From contig JAMXDE010000006.1 of the NCBI GenBank assembly GCA_026770025.1, forward strand, positions 248,001 to 312,000: a stretch of 64,000 nt of DNA, written 5' to 3'. Every line of letters starts with the position of its first letter. Positions within the stretch are counted from its first letter, which is position 1. This stretch comes from Craspedostauros australis. Its lineage: Eukaryota; Bacillariophyta; Bacillariophyceae; Mastogloiales; Achnanthaceae. The translations under genes and the position numbers were made by a program. The notes beneath the pieces are model-generated. The model did not search any database. It saw only the letters and a program-made list of their open reading frames with translations, and was not told the DNA's origin. Below, piece after piece: positions 53,541-64,000 of the stretch.

Positions 53541-56500
53541 TCAACCCACCCGATGCAATGTTCGCGCGCTGGTCTGTCCCATGTCGGTCATCTTGAGCAT
53601 CGCATGGTACTTCTCGATCGCAGATTCCATCGATCTTCGCGCCGCGATCAGTGATTGCTTGGAGAGATTGTCTGCCATGAGGTTCTTTCGGAGGACGATT
53701 TCGATCAGATTCCACAGCGTGTCGATCTTCTTGAGGGGAACGAAGAGGACGTCTCCCTTTTCTGGGAGTCTGGTGCGTCCCTGCAGGGTGTGCGTGGATG
53801 ACAGGACGGAGGTGACGAGCTCGCAAGCCTCGGCGAACAGACCGTACTTCATATACAGAGTCAGCAACGCTGACGGGTCTCCTCTGAAGCTTGTGTTGTT
53901 GTGTGCGTTCGCTCCGCTGCATGCAAACCCACCGCGCTTTGCAAATCGCTCGCCGCCCAGGCAGGTCTCGAGCCACATCGGCAGCTGCGCTGGAGAGCCG
54001 AATTCGTTGATACTGGAGACGAAAATGGCGTTGGCGACATCAGCAGCAATGAGCTTGTCCTGCACGGCTTGGAAGTTGACGACCTTTTCAAGCACAGCCA
54101 TCGCATTCTTCTCGATCAGAGTCTGCGTGTGCAACGAGCAAGACTTGTATTGCTCGGCTCGGATGAAGGAGAAGGTCGGTCCCTTGTCGAAGTACGACGC
54201 CGTGTTCTGGATCTGCCGCAGAGTCGGTCGTGACGTGGTCCAGATACGCTTGTCCGAGGTCTCGCCTTCGCTCTCCTCGTTGTCGCTCTGAGAGGCGGCA
54301 ACGCCGATGGCGATGGGGACGATGTGTGCCTCCAGCAGCGTGCGGATAGCGTTGGAGAGGATGTCTTCGCCACCAGAGCCACATGCGCCCGTGGTTTGCC
54401 GGTAGTTGTTCGCCACCGTTTTGGCCAGCAGCAACGCCACTGGGTAGTAGCCCAAATCGAACAGCTTCTTGACGATGTCCAACGTCTCGTGAATTTCGCT
54501 CATGAAGCCACTCTTGGCGACAAGGGGATCGACCGATTTGTCCATGAACAGGGTGCGGAGCGCCAAGCTCAAGATGACGCGGCCATGTACTTCCGCAGGG
54601 GTCATTAGGAGGTCGATCTTGCCCGTCTCCCTGTCATTGCCATCATCTTCATCATCATCGTCTTCCACCACTGCAGCCGATGGGCCTGCAGTGCCCCGAC
54701 TTCGCTTGTTGCTCATTTGCAGCATGGTGGCATCGTTGCTTTGGCTGGTGCTCACAATGTCATCGGAGTCGGATCCACCAGAGACAAAGTACTTCGTTCC
54801 CTTGTCCTTGACCAGTCCGAAGGAAACCCACGCCCCGAGCGATGCCATGGTCAAATCTTCGACGATGATGGTATCCCGCAGGATCGATGCGCCCAGACTG
54901 TGAGCCGCCGTGTATCCTCCTGACTTCATGGCGCCCACTGCCGTCACGTACCGCACGTCCATCGATTGCGCCGCACGTCGCCATTGGCGCTGCGATGTAT
55001 GCAACGAGAAGAGCGCTCCGGCGTAGTCCGAGATTCGGAATGGCTCCTGCGAGGTGGCGCGGAGGGTGTAGAAGTTCTCGCTGCCAAGGGCCAGCTTCTC
55101 GAGCACGGTGGACGCGATCTGGTACAGATCGTGGGATGATTCACCATCCTCGCCATCGCCGGATCCGATCTTCTGGCATGCGGCGAGCAATTCTTGCAGC
55201 GCGCCACGGTCCACCATATCTCGCACGAGCTGTCGGAAGTCGGCATCCCGCCGACCTTCATCCGGGTTCTTGACGCACGCCTCGAATGCCTGGTCCCAAT
55301 CCCTTGCGTTCACGGAGTGCTGGAACAAGGAGGACCAGAGGTTGATGTACTCTGGCATGGCCAGGCATTCCTCCGAAGGGATGCTGTCCTGGAATGTGGA
55401 GATGGTCCCGTTGATGAGCTGGATGACCATCGCCGAACCTTGCTGGGTGTAGTTGCTTTCCTTGCGTGTGGGTGATCCAATGTGACGCGAAACGACCGTG
55501 ATTCTGTGCATGAGTTGCGTGAGATGGACGAGCAACGCGGCAAGCTCTTGGATGGCTGCTGCCACCTCCTCCTCTTGAAACCGGGCGTTGCCTGCGGCGA
55601 TCGAGGGCAGGAACCAGTTCTTGACGGACTCCAGCTTGGCCACGCGATCGAAATCGAAGCCAGCGGGCGCGGTGCCGTCACTCATTGCCAAGTTGCGCAG
55701 CATGCCTGACAGCTGCTTCTGCCAGTCTTTCATCATGGGAGTCGCCGACTTGCGACGCACGGATTGCAACGCTTCGATCGCCAGACCCGTTGTGTCTGGA
55801 TCAATCGTTGGGTGGCCGAAACCGTTGGAGATGAGCAGGGCGCTGGCACGCTCACGCAGCTGCAGGATGGCATCCTCATCCTGCCCGCCCTGCTTGAACC
55901 ACGCGTGGGACTCGATCAGCATACATTCGGCGGCTGTCTCGTTGCGGCGGCTCACATGATCCGTGGATTCGTGCTCCATGTGAAAGGAAACGTACGGCGC
56001 CAACAGTCTGAGCGCGAGCCGCGGGTAGTCGGTGACGACATCCATGTCCTTGGGGGTGGGAAGCGCACCCAGCTCGAGCTGCTGCTCACCATCATCGTGC
56101 GCGGGTGACGCAGCGAAGGAGATGTTGACTCGCTGCGAAGCGAAGGCAGAATGAACAAAGGCAAACCCAAGCAACATGGTGACCTCGGCTGGGGAATTGG
56201 TGACGAACGTTGTTGCATCCATGCGTTGCGACGATGCCATCATGACAACATCCAAGGCTGTCGTCACCTTCGCATTGGTGACTGGAAGTAGGCTCTGCGC
56301 GTCGTCACCAAAACTGAGGCGTTTGCCTGGAGGAGCGAAGCCGTCGGGGCTGCCATCGAAGTTGACGGTCTTGCGACGCGTCGTGTGGTAGGCCGCATCG
56401 GGCATGGGGACGTGCTGCGACGTGGTCCAAAGCACTGCCACGGACTGAAAGTACGCTCGGCGAGCGACAACTTCGGCATCTCCACCTTGGATGAGGTCGG

Positions 56501-59045
56501 ACAGCAGCAACCAGCGGCCTAGGTACATGCGCCGCATGGAGTCCGCACATAGCTTGGCCAGGCTGCATGCGCAATGACGCAGCTGGCTGCTGGCCATTAC
56601 CATGCGTCCCAGCTTGCGCTCATCTTGCCGACCTTCCACGTCGGCACTGGCGACGCTGAGACCTGGAAGGTGCATACTGGATGGATCGGGCGTGGAGACG
56701 GCCCAATTCATGAGCTCCTCCACCGAGATCGATTCTCCGATCACCTCGAGCATCCCGTGCTCTTCGTCGCTGATCCCATTGGAGCCAGAGTCGGTCCACG
56801 CCCACGAGGCGAGGTTCTTGAAGTTGGATAGCATAGGATCGATGGTGTCCGGCGTGACCAGCGCAAGGGTGCCGGCGGAAGTCATCCTGCAAATGTCCTG
56901 CTCCAGTCGCGACAGATCGATGGACTTGCCACCATCCTGCTCCACCGCCGAGAGCAAGGACAGAGCGGACCGATCGAGGATGTTCCACTTCTCCTTCTCC
57001 AGATTGTCGACGCTGGTTTGATCCTGCGTGTGCGGCGGCTGGACGAGGGTCGTGGTGACGCCGGAACGCACCACGATTTGGATGTTCGTATTTTGAGATT
57101 CGGCCCAGCCAGACAGCAGTGGATGACGCAGCGCTTCCTCCTCTTCCAGAACTTGCAACAGAAACTGCCGCCATCGGCTATCGTGCTCGTGAAGCTTCTG
57201 CTGGTTCTTTTCGATGCGGGCCTCGATGTCGTCGTCGTCCATGTCATCGATGTTCATGTCGTGATCGTCGTCGTCATCACCACGGCCGTCATCATCGCCG
57301 CTGCAATCCACCATCGACTGGTACACCTGCTGCGGGCTGGTGAGGATTCCTTGGGCGGCGTCTGCGACCGGCATGATGGCCTTCATGGGCGTTCCGAGAG
57401 GCTGCGCGCTCTGCTCCTTCGTGCGCCAATCCTCCATGGCTCGCATCGTCTCGAGCTCGACGGAATAGGTCTCGGAGTAGGGTTGCGTTGTATTGTAGCC
57501 TCGCACGAGCTTTGCCATCGAAGCGCGGATGCAGTTGCGCGATGGTGGCAAAACAGTTCCCGTGCCGCGCGGGTAGATGGGACGGAAGAGGTACTTCATG
57601 TACATGGCGTCGATGGATTGCAGGCCGCTGTGCAGATCGGTACCAATGTCGTCGGGCATGAAGGAAAGGGCCTTGACTCGCCGCGTCTCCTCCGCCGCGG
57701 CCATGTCGAGACTGCCTTCGCAGCAGTTGATGGTCGGCGTGATCCCCACCATGGTCATGAAGCTCGGTGGGTAGGTGGCATCGATGATGCCGGTCTTGGA
57801 TCTGTAGAGTGTCGCCAGCGTGCATCTGGACGTTGCGGGCAAGAAGGACATGCTGACGAGCGACGTGGCCGTGTTGGGGACCTGCAATGACAGGCACTTG
57901 GCCTCGGCGCTGTTCTGCTGCTGTCCCTCCATGACGACGAGGTGGCAGGTGGAAGCCGCGGGCGTCGACTGGCCGACGTCAAAGTAGGATTGGTGCACCT
58001 GGACGTGCAGAACGAGGGCGTAGGCCTGGCTGTAGAGGCGCGACGATAGAGCCACCGAGTTGGGACGGCCGCTCCATTCCGATGGTCTCGGGACGCTGGC
58101 CTGATCGAGTTCGAGCTTGTAGACCTCGTGGGGACTCAAGCCTGCCTCCGGCTGCAGCGTCCACTTGCGGATGCTGGCATCTGAGTGCACCGTGAAGAGG
58201 AAGTAGGGATCCAGGAGGGGATTCGGTCGCGACGCCAGGCACATGGCCGCCACGGGTGGCATGTCGAGCACGCTGCCCTCGACCTTGCCGATGATGGCCT
58301 CCGACGTGCGCGTGAGGATCTTGAAGACGCTGCTCTGCATGCCCTCGAGGCAGTGCGACTCGCTCCAGATGGCCGACGTGGCCTTGTCGATGTCGACGGA
58401 GAAGATGAAGGGCGCCAGCGCGACGCAGACGTAGGACCTGGTGACGAAGGTGACCATGTTGGGCTGCAGCGTGGAGTTGGCCACCTGCTCGCTGACTTCG
58501 TTGGTCGCCGCCGTGCTGGGCATGTAATCGGAGACGGCGAGGATCTTCGCAGGCGCAGGATGCGGCATGAGCTGGTCGGTGCATCGGAAGACGAGGAAGG
58601 TGCCCCTGGTGTCCACGATGACCACGCGGATGGCGAGGCCGGCTGCCGTGTCCTCCGCGAAGGCGTGCACCTTGGCGATGGCGTCGCTGAGCTGGCCGCT
58701 GGCAATGATGTTGGTCAAATCCAGCTGGATGAGCTTGGGCGACTCCATCGGATCCGACGTCCAAGACAGCGCCAACGACAGAACGTGCGGGTCGTCCGGC
58801 AGGGCGGAGGTCGTCAGGATGACGTCCTTCTGTCTCAGGTTGAGCGTCGACACGCTGGCCGCACCCATCAGCGCGTCCTCCGACGATGCATCGTACTTGT
58901 CCTGCCGCTCGAACGGCGACGATCCTGATGCTGCATCTCTCACAGCGGAGGCAGGGACTCTGCGGATGTGGCAGTCTTCATCCACCGCGTAACGTCGGGG
59001 TGATCCCTCGATGCCAGGCAGCACGAGAGGGATCTCCGTCGACAT
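53541..59045 (-). CDS. NUP160: nucleoporin NUP160 (Nup120 homologue)
   Basis: Scaffold nucleoporin of the Y (Nup107-160) complex of the nuclear pore. The single open frame codes for 1,834 residues, longer than animal NUP160 (about 1,400). The N-terminal ~600 residues look like the beta-propeller, with YFLFTVHSDASIRKWTL corresponding to the WD-like blade of the family. The rest is helical: LWSSLFQHSVNARDWDQAFEAC, then RDADFRQLVRDMVDRGALQELL, matches the family's C-terminal solenoid. The end (LYMKYGLFAEACELV ... VPLKKIDTLWNLIEIVL) matches the NUP160 C-terminus. Extra length lies in acidic Asp/Glu loops (for example near residues 590-620 and 1,440) and Ser/Thr-rich linkers. No intron was seen. 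It is divergent from the UTP30-type gene. Confidence 0.85.
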   Translation of the reverse strand: MSTEIPLVLPGIEGSPRRYAVDEDCHIRRVPASAVRDAASGSSPFERQDKYDASSEDALMGAASVSTLNLRQKDVILTTSALPDDPHVLSLALSWTSDPMESPKLIQLDLTNIIASGQLSDAIAKVHAFAEDTAAGLAIRVVIVDTRGTFLVFRCTDQLMPHPAPAKILAVSDYMPSTAATNEVSEQVANSTLQPNMVTFVTRSYVCVALAPFIFSVDIDKATSAIWSESHCLEGMQSSVFKILTRTSEAIIGKVEGSVLDMPPVAAMCLASRPNPLLDPYFLFTVHSDASIRKWTLQPEAGLSPHEVYKLELDQASVPRPSEWSGRPNSVALSSRLYSQAYALVLHVQVHQSYFDVGQSTPAASTCHLVVMEGQQQNSAEAKCLSLQVPNTATSLVSMSFLPATSRCTLATLYRSKTGIIDATYPPSFMTMVGITPTINCCEGSLDMAAAEETRRVKALSFMPDDIGTDLHSGLQSIDAMYMKYLFRPIYPRGTGTVLPPSRNCIRASMAKLVRGYNTTQPYSETYSVELETMRAMEDWRTKEQSAQPLGTPMKAIMPVADAAQGILTSPQQVYQSMVDCSGDDDGRGDDDDDHDMNIDDMDDDDIEARIEKNQQKLHEHDSRWRQFLLQVLEEEEALRHPLLSGWAESQNTNIQIVVRSGVTTTLVQPPHTQDQTSVDNLEKEKWNILDRSALSLLSAVEQDGGKSIDLSRLEQDICRMTSAGTLALVTPDTIDPMLSNFKNLASWAWTDSGSNGISDEEHGMLEVIGESISVEELMNWAVSTPDPSSMHLPGLSVASADVEGRQDERKLGRMVMASSQLRHCACSLAKLCADSMRRMYLGRWLLLSDLIQGGDAEVVARRAYFQSVAVLWTTSQHVPMPDAAYHTTRRKTVNFDGSPDGFAPPGKRLSFGDDAQSLLPVTNAKVTTALDVVMMASSQRMDATTFVTNSPAEVTMLLGFAFVHSAFASQRVNISFAASPAHDDGEQQLELGALPTPKDMDVVTDYPRLALRLLAPYVSFHMEHESTDHVSRRNETAAECMLIESHAWFKQGGQDEDAILQLRERASALLISNGFGHPTIDPDTTGLAIEALQSVRRKSATPMMKDWQKQLSGMLRNLAMSDGTAPAGFDFDRVAKLESVKNWFLPSIAAGNARFQEEEVAAAIQELAALLVHLTQLMHRITVVSRHIGSPTRKESNYTQQGSAMVIQLINGTISTFQDSIPSEECLAMPEYINLWSSLFQHSVNARDWDQAFEACVKNPDEGRRDADFRQLVRDMVDRGALQELLAACQKIGSGDGEDGESSHDLYQIASTVLEKLALGSENFYTLRATSQEPFRISDYAGALFSLHTSQRQWRRAAQSMDVRYVTAVGAMKSGGYTAAHSLGASILRDTIIVEDLTMASLGAWVSFGLVKDKGTKYFVSGGSDSDDIVSTSQSNDATMLQMSNKRSRGTAGPSAAVVEDDDDEDDGNDRETGKIDLLMTPAEVHGRVILSLALRTLFMDKSVDPLVAKSGFMSEIHETLDIVKKLFDLGYYPVALLLAKTVANNYRQTTGACGSGGEDILSNAIRTLLEAHIVPIAIGVAASQSDNEESEGETSDKRIWTTSRPTLRQIQNTASYFDKGPTFSFIRAEQYKSCSLHTQTLIEKNAMAVLEKVVNFQAVQDKLIAADVANAIFVSSINEFGSPAQLPMWLETCLGGERFAKRGGFACSGANAHNNTSFRGDPSALLTLYMKYGLFAEACELVTSVLSSTHTLQGRTRLPEKGDVLFVPLKKIDTLWNLIEIVLRKNLMADNLSKQSLIAARRSMESAIEKYHAMLKMTDMGQTSARTLHRVG

Positions 59046-59694
59046 CGTCGTATCGCTGTGGTCTGGTTACCAGTACTATTATGCAATACGGGAGTAATAG
59101 AATGAACGATACAGCAGTATCCTCTCTGTTGTCTATTCTACCACCAAATCCTTGGTTTCAAATTGTGGCGTTGCTTTTTTGCCTCCGATGGCTGTTGTTG
59201 GTGGTGCTTCGTGTTTGGCGCGGCATTGTGTTGCAGCGCTTGTCGTTGTTGTTGGTGGTGTCTCTTGTGTGTGTTTGTGGTTTGATTTCCTTTGATTTGT
59301 GTTGGTCTGGTTCTAGAAAAGGTACCACTCAGATACCACACAGAAAGAGTCACTGGATCAATTGAAGAAACAAGAACACACTGATGTTTCAGAACAATTG
59401 TATTTTGCGGACAGTTAAAGCGGACAGAAGTTTACGATCATCATGTGTTTCGTCTGCAACTGTATACGTCTTCCATTGTCGTAACCAACCAAAAAGCGAG
59501 ATCGCTGCGAAGATCACGGAGGCAACCGTTGTCCTATTTCTTGTTTTCTGTTACCAGCAGCGTTGATGCCGATTGGGAGACGACCATCAACGACGCCACC
59601 ATCAACACCACCATCATCATCAACAACAACAACATCCACCGCATAGCACAACGCAGAACACATCGCATTTCACTGATAGTGGATCGATAGAAAG
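59046..59694. other. divergent promoter region between NUP160 and UTP30-type gene
   Basis: No supported gene. A CACCATCAACACC/ATCATCATCAAC run lies at 59590-59635 just before the UTP30-type start; GTTGTTGGTGG repeats lie at 59190-59260. Confidence 0.5.
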
Positions 59695-61551
59695 ATGGCG
59701 GCGAAGACGAAGTCAAAGACGAAGGCATCGCTGGTGCCTGCGAAAGCAAGCCCCAAGCAGACGAATGCTGCGATGGGACCCAAGAGCGAGGTCGTGGAAC
59801 GCGCTGTGGCTGCTTTGGTCAAGCACGTGACGAAGGGCAAGGAGGGCAACGATCTGCTGCAGGAGGATGCCACCGTTCAGGTGCAGCTCTCCATGCAGAT
59901 GGCACCCATGCACAGCAGTCCCAAGCCAATCCGGCTGCAGATCCCGAACGCGCTGTACCAGCTTGCCGAAACCGACGACGCCAAATCCGCCGGCAACACG
60001 AAGAATGAGAAGAAGAAAGCCGCGATGGAATTGGCACAGGAGGCGGAGGTCTGCTTGATCGTCAAGGAGGAATCGAAGTCATGGGTGCAGGAGATGATCG
60101 CCAACAACTCCACGCAGATGGGCTGCATCAAGAAGGTCCTGGGCCTGCAGTCGCTGCGCAAGAAGCACGCGCAGTACGATCAACGCAGACAGCTCCTCTC
60201 CAAGTACAACTTCTTCATGGCCGACGATCGCATCCTTCCCATGCTCACGAAGCATCTGGGAAAGGACTTCTTCAAGGCCAAGAAGCTGCCTATTCCAATC
60301 AAATTGACGCGCAAGGAAGCACTGCCCTTTGCCGTCCAACGCGCGCTCGCCGCCACATTCATGTCCATTCCGGCTGGAACGTGCATCACCATCAGGTACG
60401 CTCGATGAATCAAACATGCAGCAGACGTCAGCAACATGGGCATGGTACACATCCATACGGTGTCATTTATATCGACGCCTGCGTTGATAGCCGTGTCAGC
60501 ACAACTGGATTATTGCCAAAGTTCAATGGTCCGATCCATTCGTTCATCAACATGCTTCATGCAAATCTCATTTCATTATTGCGCCATGCCCTGCAATTAC
60601 ATTCCACTTCATCTGACATCGATTGTTGCTATTATGACCGTCACAATCGCCCAATGCCATCCACAACACAACAGAGCCGGCCACACGGGAATGGACGAGC
60701 AGGACATCGCCGCCAACATCCTCGCCATCGTCCAAGGTGCCGCTGACAAAATTCCACGCAAATGGGCCAACGTCCAAGCCATCAACATCAAAACACCAGA
60801 TAGTGTCGCGCTGCCAATCTACAACAAGAGTCCGGCAGCGCTGTTGGAGATTGCCCAAATGGCGGGTCTCCAGGCAATCAAACCGAAGCAGTACAAGGTG
60901 CTGGAACAGGCAAAGAAGTCAGCTGCCGCAGCCAAAAAGCAGCAACAGTCCAAGAAGCAGTCCGGCACAAAACATGACACTAAGGATGACACCGCGACGC
61001 CAACGCCAGCATCGACGCCGACCAAAAAGGACAAACCACAGGCCGCCAAAAAGTCAAAGACGGAGCTGAAGAGTCCCTTGCTCAAGGCCCTCAAGAAGCA
61101 GAAGCAAGATCAGAGAGATGCACAGAAGGAGCAGAAAGAAAAGACTACGGACAAGGATGTCACATCCACGCCCACCAAGAGCAAAACATCGGACGAATCA
61201 TCCAAGGGCAAGAAGCGCAAATCGTTGGATAAGAAATCGCCCAAGAAATCACCTGCTGCAAAGCAGAAGGATGACAACCCCACCAGCGGCACTCCCACTA
61301 GTGCGAAGAAGCAAAAGAGTAGCGACAGCGACACAAAGAAAAAGGACTTCATTTCTGCGAAGAAATTCAAGGGCTCCAAATCGGGATACATCTTCACCCT
61401 GGGCAAGCAGGGTCTCGGATACTACGTCGATCACAAGCCGGTCGTGAACAAGATGGTCCTGGATGCGCTCACGAGACAGTCCAAGCAGTCCCGGCGCGGC
61501 GGTGCACGCAACAACAAGAAGAATAAGTACAAGGGCACGAGGCGGTTTTGA
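59695..61551 (+). CDS. ribosomal L1-domain protein (UTP30/RSL1D1/Cic1 type), two exons
   Basis: Nucleolar ribosome-assembly factor with a ribosomal L1 domain. Exon 1 is 59695-60395, exon 2 60675-61551; the 279-base intron is GT-AG in phase 2. The joined frame gives 525 residues. The join restores CITIRAGHTGMDEQDIAAN, which matches the L1-domain block VRVGHTGM...I of the family. Earlier motifs LLSKYNFFMADDRILPML and LGKDFFKAKKLPIPIKL are diagnostic for UTP30/RSL1D1 and separate it from ribosomal protein L1/L10a itself. From about residue 310 the tail is very Lys/Ser/Pro-rich (KKSP-type repeats), typical of nucleolar proteins, and ends in a basic patch (KNKYKGTRRF). Tail to tail with the MFS gene, 111 bases apart. 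Confidence 0.9.
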
Positions 61552-61662
61552 GCACGCACATGGCATAACCAAATGCTCTAGTTATCAATGTACTCTTAGC
61601 GCTCTCCTCTCGTGGTACAGAAATTGGAATGGCTCTCGATTCAACTAATGGCTGCGCACTCC

Positions 61663-62886
61663 TCACTCCCATTTCACCCGGTGCTTGACTTTCCTCCGCG
61701 CGAACAACGCCAACACGAGCATGGACAACGCATCCATTCCAACGCAGACACCACCCACATAATGCACACGCCCTTGATGCGCCAACAATGTAGTCCCCAC
61801 AATGGGTCCAACAATTCTTGCCGCGCTTAACAGACAGTGCTGCAAATCCTGGTCGTCGTCCAAGACTTGTCGCAGTTCCATGGCGACGCCAGTCGTCACA
61901 ATCTGAGTGCAAAGCCCAATGCCAACTGCCGGCCAATTTGCCATCTTCATTTGCGCAAGTGCACACCAAGCGATGAGATGCCCCACAAACCCCAACCATA
62001 CCACGCCTCTGCATCCGGCACGCTGCGTCAATGGTCCCATGACGAAGGCGCCAAACAGCGCCGTCGCCGCCCGGTCCATGGCCATGTAGTGCGTCATTTC
62101 TGAGAACAGATAGGCCTGCTTCCAAATCAACGGAAGCGTCGTGGAATAGATGGAAGACGACAGTGAATTGCATGCATGGAGCAGAAGGAATGGAAGGACC
62201 TTGGACTGCATCGCGGTTCGGATGGAATTTGAAATGCGTTGAAAGAGTGTGATATCTGTGCGTGGATGCAATGACGTACCGCCGCTGCTGTTGTTGTCGT
62301 ATGCTTGCTGTTGATTGGGCAAGAACAGATAGGAGAATACTACGGACGCCATAGATAGGTACATGGAGTAACGCGCCCCGGTGTATAAATCATCGCCCTG
62401 TGATATCCGCGAGAAGGCAACGCCAACGAGCGGACCAATCACTGCCCCAACGGCATACGCCATGTTCATGAGGCGCAATACGACATGGGCATCGTCGTGC
62501 GTGAGCGCTTGTGCTGTCGCATTGGCCACCAGAAATGTCGCCTGAAAGAGTGCCGGGATCTTGCTCCATAGCAGCATATCCAAGTGCGTCGCGTTGGACA
62601 CGATTGCGTATGAGATAGCGCACGACCCGAAGACGATGATGTTGGTGGTGCGAACCCCAACTGTGCGCAGGAGCCACCGCACGATGGGCATCCCGATGAT
62701 TTGGATCAGCACGAAGATTGTCTGCAGTTTGCCATAGACCAAGGTCGCGTCATCGCCATCGCGGGACAGCGCCTCCACTTGGAACGGTTCGAGACATCGC
62801 TGCAATTGGGAGCATGCCGCGTGCAGCGCGATGTTGATGCAAGTGATCCAGATCGCACGTCGGCGTTGTCGCGTTTCTCGTGTCAT
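61663..62886 (-). CDS. major facilitator superfamily transporter
   Basis: Multi-pass transporter of 407 residues with about 12 hydrophobic segments in two halves joined by a hydrophilic loop (QQAYDNNSSGGTSLHPRTD). The best family hints are AYAVGAVIGPLVGVAFS, which fits motif C of drug/H+ antiporters (G-x3-G-P-x-x-G), and FGAFVMGPLTQRAGCRG at the start of the second half, which fits MFS motif A (G-x3-D/Q-R-x-G). By eye the closest type is the SLC22A18/tetracycline-resistance-like group, but this is weak. The N-terminus is short and basic (MTRETRQRRR). Substrate and membrane are unknown. No intron was needed. Confidence 0.8.
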   Translation of the reverse strand: MTRETRQRRRAIWITCINIALHAACSQLQRCLEPFQVEALSRDGDDATLVYGKLQTIFVLIQIIGMPIVRWLLRTVGVRTTNIIVFGSCAISYAIVSNATHLDMLLWSKIPALFQATFLVANATAQALTHDDAHVVLRLMNMAYAVGAVIGPLVGVAFSRISQGDDLYTGARYSMYLSMASVVFSYLFLPNQQQAYDNNSSGGTSLHPRTDITLFQRISNSIRTAMQSKVLPFLLLHACNSLSSSIYSTTLPLIWKQAYLFSEMTHYMAMDRAATALFGAFVMGPLTQRAGCRGVVWLGFVGHLIAWCALAQMKMANWPAVGIGLCTQIVTTGVAMELRQVLDDDQDLQHCLLSAARIVGPIVGTTLLAHQGRVHYVGGVCVGMDALSMLVLALFARRKVKHRVKWE

Positions 62887-63570
62887 AGCGATAGAGTGCG
62901 TGCAAGTAGAGTCCCATGCGACTATGAATCCGTATCATCTTCAAGGTCGTCTGCGTTCTGCTATGTGTGGGCAGTGTTGCGATCAAAGTCGTTCTGCCGT
63001 GCAACGAAGGCGACGGTACCAACGGCTATGATGACAAGCTCACGCTGACTTCGCTCACAGGAGAGCAACTGCTCTGGCTGCAGCGACGGATGTGGTCAGA
63101 GAGAGAGAGAGAGCGTATGCACGAGTGTGATCGTCGTTGTCTGCTTGCTGCTGGTATCCTCTTGCGTGCCGTTTGTGTGTGTGGCTTTGTTGTGAGGCAG
63201 TGTGCACATCCTTCCACGTCTCAGTTGGCCGTGGTGTGTTTCGGAATACATCCCGAAGAGCTATTCGAATTGGGATCCAAAAAGGGTGCTTGCGAATCAG
63301 TACCGAATTGAACGTGACTTCTCCATTTTCTCCGAAATTTGGCCTCATTTTGAGTTAGCTCTTCAGATTTACGACAAAGATCTGTTTCGATCTTCTTCTT
63401 TGAGGTGTCAACACGAACGATGCTGACGAGAACACACAACGCACACACGTGCACAACTGCACGCAGAGGCGCTCACAACGATCACAAACCAGGATATCGT
63501 AGATCATCGAACGCATTCTATTGCCACAGCAGATAGCACAAAACATACAAGCACCAGTACAATACTCACC
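62887..63570. other. intergenic, divergent between MFS gene and repeat-protein paralogue
   Basis: No supported gene. A (GA)n run lies at 63101-63116. It should hold the promoters of the two divergent genes. Confidence 0.5.
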
Positions 63571-63909
63571 ATGAAGATTTCATTCACAGCAGTTGCGTTG
63601 CTCGCCTGCCTCAGCACCAGCAGTCAGATGGCCGCCGATGCGTTCACTGTGATGCCATGCACCAGTGTCCGATCATCCACAGTCGTCGCCGCACCATTCC
63701 GGCTCGCTGCAGCGCAACCGGACAGCCCCGATCCAGCGGCAGAATCAGGAGAACCCAGCAAGGAAGAGAAGGACGAAGCGGTTGGAAACTTGCTGGCAAA
63801 TGATGAATGGGACGGATTGGGAATGGAATTGTCCGAGATCGTCAAGGTCGCCGTCGTGGAAGACTTGAAGAAGAATGCCAGAGACTTTTTGGGCAAGGAC
63901 GAATACAAG
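63571..63909 (+). CDS. first exon of a second Y-x-x-G-D repeat protein, gene runs off the window
   Basis: Paralogue of the gene at 50977-53038. Exon 1 codes for 113 residues: a signal peptide (about residues 5-20) ending MAADAF-TVMPC, which fits the plastid-type A-x-A-F context; a Pro/Ser/Ala-rich linker; then the shared block EEKDEAVGNL..DEWDGLGMELS. It ends DFLGKDEYK followed by GTGCGT, a splice donor in phase 0. The other gene ends its exon 1 at the same place (FTGSEEYK, then GTGAGT), so exon structure is conserved. No acceptor with the next G-D codons is found in the last 90 bases, so exon 2 lies beyond 64000. If the intron were not spliced, translation would stop at 63931-63933. Confidence 0.8.
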
Positions 63910-64000
63910 GTGCGTCGTATTGCCTTGCGTTGAGTAATCACTGCGTCCTTGCTTCATTGCTCCATTGCTCCATTGATTGCACACAAGCAAAGATCATCTG

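Noticed and set aside
1..64000. tRNA, rRNA and CRISPR features
   Set aside because: A visual search for T-arm motifs (GGTTCRA...) gave only hits without matching stems, no rRNA was recognised, and the repeats present belong to transposons; a tRNA scan would be needed to exclude a tRNA.

Overview
This is a window of nuclear DNA from a eukaryote, most likely a photosynthetic stramenopile and probably a diatom. Four things point that way: short GT-AG introns that can be placed at codon precision; two genes whose predicted signal peptides end in the A-x-A/G-F form typical of secondary-plastid preproteins; a Copia/CoDi-style retrotransposon; and a split-direct-repeat tyrosine-recombinase retrotransposon. 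The species cannot be fixed from sequence alone.

Layout. 1-2000: a decayed piggyBac transposase running in from the left edge. 2590-12885: housekeeping and transport genes, namely a MATE efflux transporter (-), an SLC35B1-type nucleotide-sugar/ER transporter (+), an EXS-domain (XPR1/ERD1-like) membrane protein (-, with a newly recognised first exon) and a cysteinyl-tRNA synthetase (+). 13957-14856: a low-complexity orphan ORF (-). 15542-24223: a complete DIRS-order element on the minus strand (Gag, RT-RNase H, tyrosine recombinase) with PAT/Ngaro-type split direct repeats. 24224-28448: a gene-poor block. 28449-34573: a complete Copia element with identical-looking 131-bp LTRs and a perfect 5-bp target duplication. 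34574-39221: gene-poor, with one doubtful small ORF.

39222-63570 is gene-dense: an aldo/keto reductase with a 15-codon first exon (-), an ABHD17-like hydrolase (-), the splicing factor SYF1/XAB2 (-), the exocyst subunit EXO70 (+, three exons), a seven-exon protein built of seven ~25-residue Y-x-x-G-D repeats (-), the nucleoporin NUP160 (-), a UTP30/RSL1D1-type ribosomal-L1-domain protein (+) and an MFS transporter (-). At the right edge (63571 on) is the first exon of a paralogue of the repeat protein.

The single-copy genes serve general cell functions (translation, splicing, nuclear pore, secretion, ribosome assembly, transport) and do not form a pathway. The most interesting signals are the repeat-protein family with its plastid-type leader, and the tyrosine-recombinase element, whose Gag and RT share one frame separated only by TGA followed by CAATTA, a classic leaky-stop context.
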